From Halieaceae bacterium (GTDB taxonomy: Bacteria > Pseudomonadota > Gammaproteobacteria > Pseudomonadales > Halieaceae): a stretch of 7,498 nt of DNA. Positions 6,564 through 7,498 of the stretch are shown in pieces. The number at the start of each line of letters is the position of its first letter. The stretch's first letter is position 1. A program made the position numbers and the translations under genes. Location: assembly GCA_009886815.1 (NCBI GenBank), contig QXYP01000185.1, forward strand, positions 1-7,498, read 5' to 3'. The notes under the pieces were generated by a model. It saw only the letters and a program-made list of their open reading frames with translations. It was not told the DNA's origin and ran no database searches.

Positions 6564-7498
6564 GTACTGCTCCTGTGTGAGTCACCTGGACTCCAGGGCA
6601 CGCGGGTGCCCAATACCTTAGATTTTGTGACGATTTCACCGATGCGGTGTTCCTGTCGATAGGCCATGAGATGAATGCCACTAACCCCCTCAATCTCTTG
6701 GATCTGTTGCATGAGATCAATACACAGATCGACCCCTTCCTGCTTTTGATCTTTGGCGCCGGCTAAACGCTTAATGACGGAATCGGGAATGTGCACGCCA
6801 GCGACATTCTTACGAATCCACTCGGCTGACTTCGCTGAGGCCAGTGGCCCTACGCCGGGAAGAATAAACACTTTTTCGTGTAGGCCCATATCACGGGTTT
6901 TGGCCATAAATAACTTGAGTTGCTCAATGTCGAAGCAGTATTGGGTCTGGACAAATTGAGCCCCCGCAGCCACTTTTTTAGCAAGACGTTGGGGCCGGAA
7001 ATCTAGGGGTGGCGCGAAAGGGTTCGAGGCGCCACCCATAAAGAGTTGAGGCGGTGAGGATAGCTTTCGACCACTGAGAAAGGCGCTGTTATCGCGCATG
7101 TGTCGCACCATGGCCAGCGCGGAAATACTGTCCATGTCAAAAACCGGTTTCGCCTCGGGGTGATCGCCAGATTGCACGCCGTCGCCACTTAGGCAGAGAA
7201 TGTTCGCTACACCCATAGCGGCAGCACCGAGCACATCACCCTGCATGGAAATTCGGTTTCTGTCCCGGCAAGACATTTGCAGAATCATGGAGTAGCCCAT
7301 GCGGGTGAGCAGGGCGCAAATACCCATGCTCGACATATGGCAGTTGGCCCCTGAACCGTCGGTGGCGTTGATGGCATCGACATAGCCGTTGAAATCTTGA
7401 ACTCGGGTATAGACATCAGCCGGGTCGGCGGAGTCTGGGGGCGCTATTTCAGCGGTGACGGCAAACTGACCGGCTCTCAGTACTCGCTCAAAGCGACC
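6560..7498 (-). CDS. metF: Methylenetetrahydrofolate reductase (MetF-like), N-terminus cut by window edge
   Basis: The reading frame is open from the right edge to a TGA at 6560-6562, giving 312 visible residues. It begins at about FERVLRAGQFAVTAEIAPP, so only a few N-terminal residues are probably missing. Seen in sequence: a first TIM-barrel strand with the acidic residue E17 (visible numbering) in TAEIAPP; NATDG at 44-48; CRDRNR at 77-82; a GDxP...VFDMDS block at about 111-124; and QTQYCFD at 184-190, where the family contacts folate. Known of the family: MetF is an FAD enzyme interconverting 5,10-methylene-THF and 5-methyl-THF. The TAEI...RDRNR...GDHPEA pattern resembles the acetogen/C1-catabolic branch more than the E. 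coli methionine-biosynthesis enzyme. Next to a methyl-THF:corrinoid methyltransferase and an activator, it may run in the oxidative direction in demethylation (inference). Its stop overlaps the next start by 4 nt (ATGA). The internal ATG at 7336 is not the true start, because it would remove the first barrel strands. Confidence 0.9.
   Translation of the reverse strand, partial: GRFERVLRAGQFAVTAEIAPPDSADPADVYTRVQDFNGYVDAINATDGSGANCHMSSMGICALLTRMGYSMILQMSCRDRNRISMQGDVLGAAAMGVANILCLSGDGVQSGDHPEAKPVFDMDSISALAMVRHMRDNSAFLSGRKLSSPPQLFMGGASNPFAPPLDFRPQRLAKKVAAGAQFVQTQYCFDIEQLKLFMAKTRDMGLHEKVFILPGVGPLASAKSAEWIRKNVAGVHIPDSVIKRLAGAKDQKQEGVDLCIDLMQQIQEIEGVSGIHLMAYRQEHRIGEIVTKSKVLGTRVPWSPGDSHRSST
6570..6574 (-). 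promoter_or_regulatory. Ribosome binding site of the methyltransferase gene
   Basis: AGGAG on the minus strand, 6 nt before the ATG at 6563, lying within the end of the metF-like gene. With the ATGA overlap this allows both coupled and independent initiation. Confidence 0.7.

Noticed and set aside
217..6959. Plus-strand open frames of about 60-120 codons scattered through the window
   Set aside because: All lie antisense to well-supported minus-strand genes, lack recognisable domains, and are expected shadows of the coding bias.
7334..7336. ATG as the true start of the metF-like gene
   Set aside because: The frame is open to the window edge and the upstream 54 codons encode family motifs (TAEIAPP and NATDG), so the gene continues beyond the window.

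Overview
The window is almost entirely protein-coding, and every gene lies on the minus strand. Read in the direction of transcription (from high coordinates to low) there are seven genes. They are: a methylenetetrahydrofolate reductase-like protein whose first residues lie beyond the right edge; a pterin-binding methyltetrahydrofolate:corrinoid methyltransferase; a ferredoxin/ASKHA ATPase of the RACo type that reductively reactivates corrinoid proteins; a 108-bp gap; a PhyH-like 2-oxoglutarate/Fe(II) oxygenase; an extended SDR (epimerase/dehydrogenase type); a fumarylacetoacetate hydrolase (FAH) family protein; and a classical SDR cut off by the left edge. The spacing is very tight: four junctions are 4-nt ATGA or GTGA overlaps and one gap is 2 nt. 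This suggests a single polycistronic unit, possibly in two segments separated by the 108-bp gap.

Right half (about 3628-7498): a C1 module. In characterised systems (acetogens, anaerobic O-demethylation, and bacterial glycine-betaine-type demethylation) such proteins move a methyl group between a corrinoid protein and tetrahydrofolate (THF), interconvert methyl-THF and methylene-THF, and use ATP and a low-potential Fe-S protein to rescue oxidised Co(II) corrinoid. No corrinoid-binding protein and no substrate-specific methyltransferase (MttB- or MtaB-like) is present here, so they must lie outside the window or elsewhere in the genome.

Left half (1-3519): a catabolic-looking set. The FAH-family protein plus classical SDR pair resembles the last two enzymes of non-phosphorylative L-fucose/L-rhamnose-type degradation (2-keto-3-deoxy-acid 4-dehydrogenase and 2,4-diketo-3-deoxy-acid hydrolase). 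The oxygenase and extended SDR could act earlier on the same substrate. The inferred model is that a methylated compound is demethylated by the corrinoid/THF branch and its carbon skeleton is then oxidised and cleaved by the downstream enzymes. The substrate is unknown.

The O2-dependent oxygenase points to an organism with aerobic metabolism. Moderate GC, strong AGGAG-type ribosome sites and overall protein character suggest a proteobacterium, perhaps a marine gammaproteobacterium; this is an impression and not a demonstrated assignment. I see no RNA genes, mobile elements, CRISPR arrays or convincing promoters or terminators.
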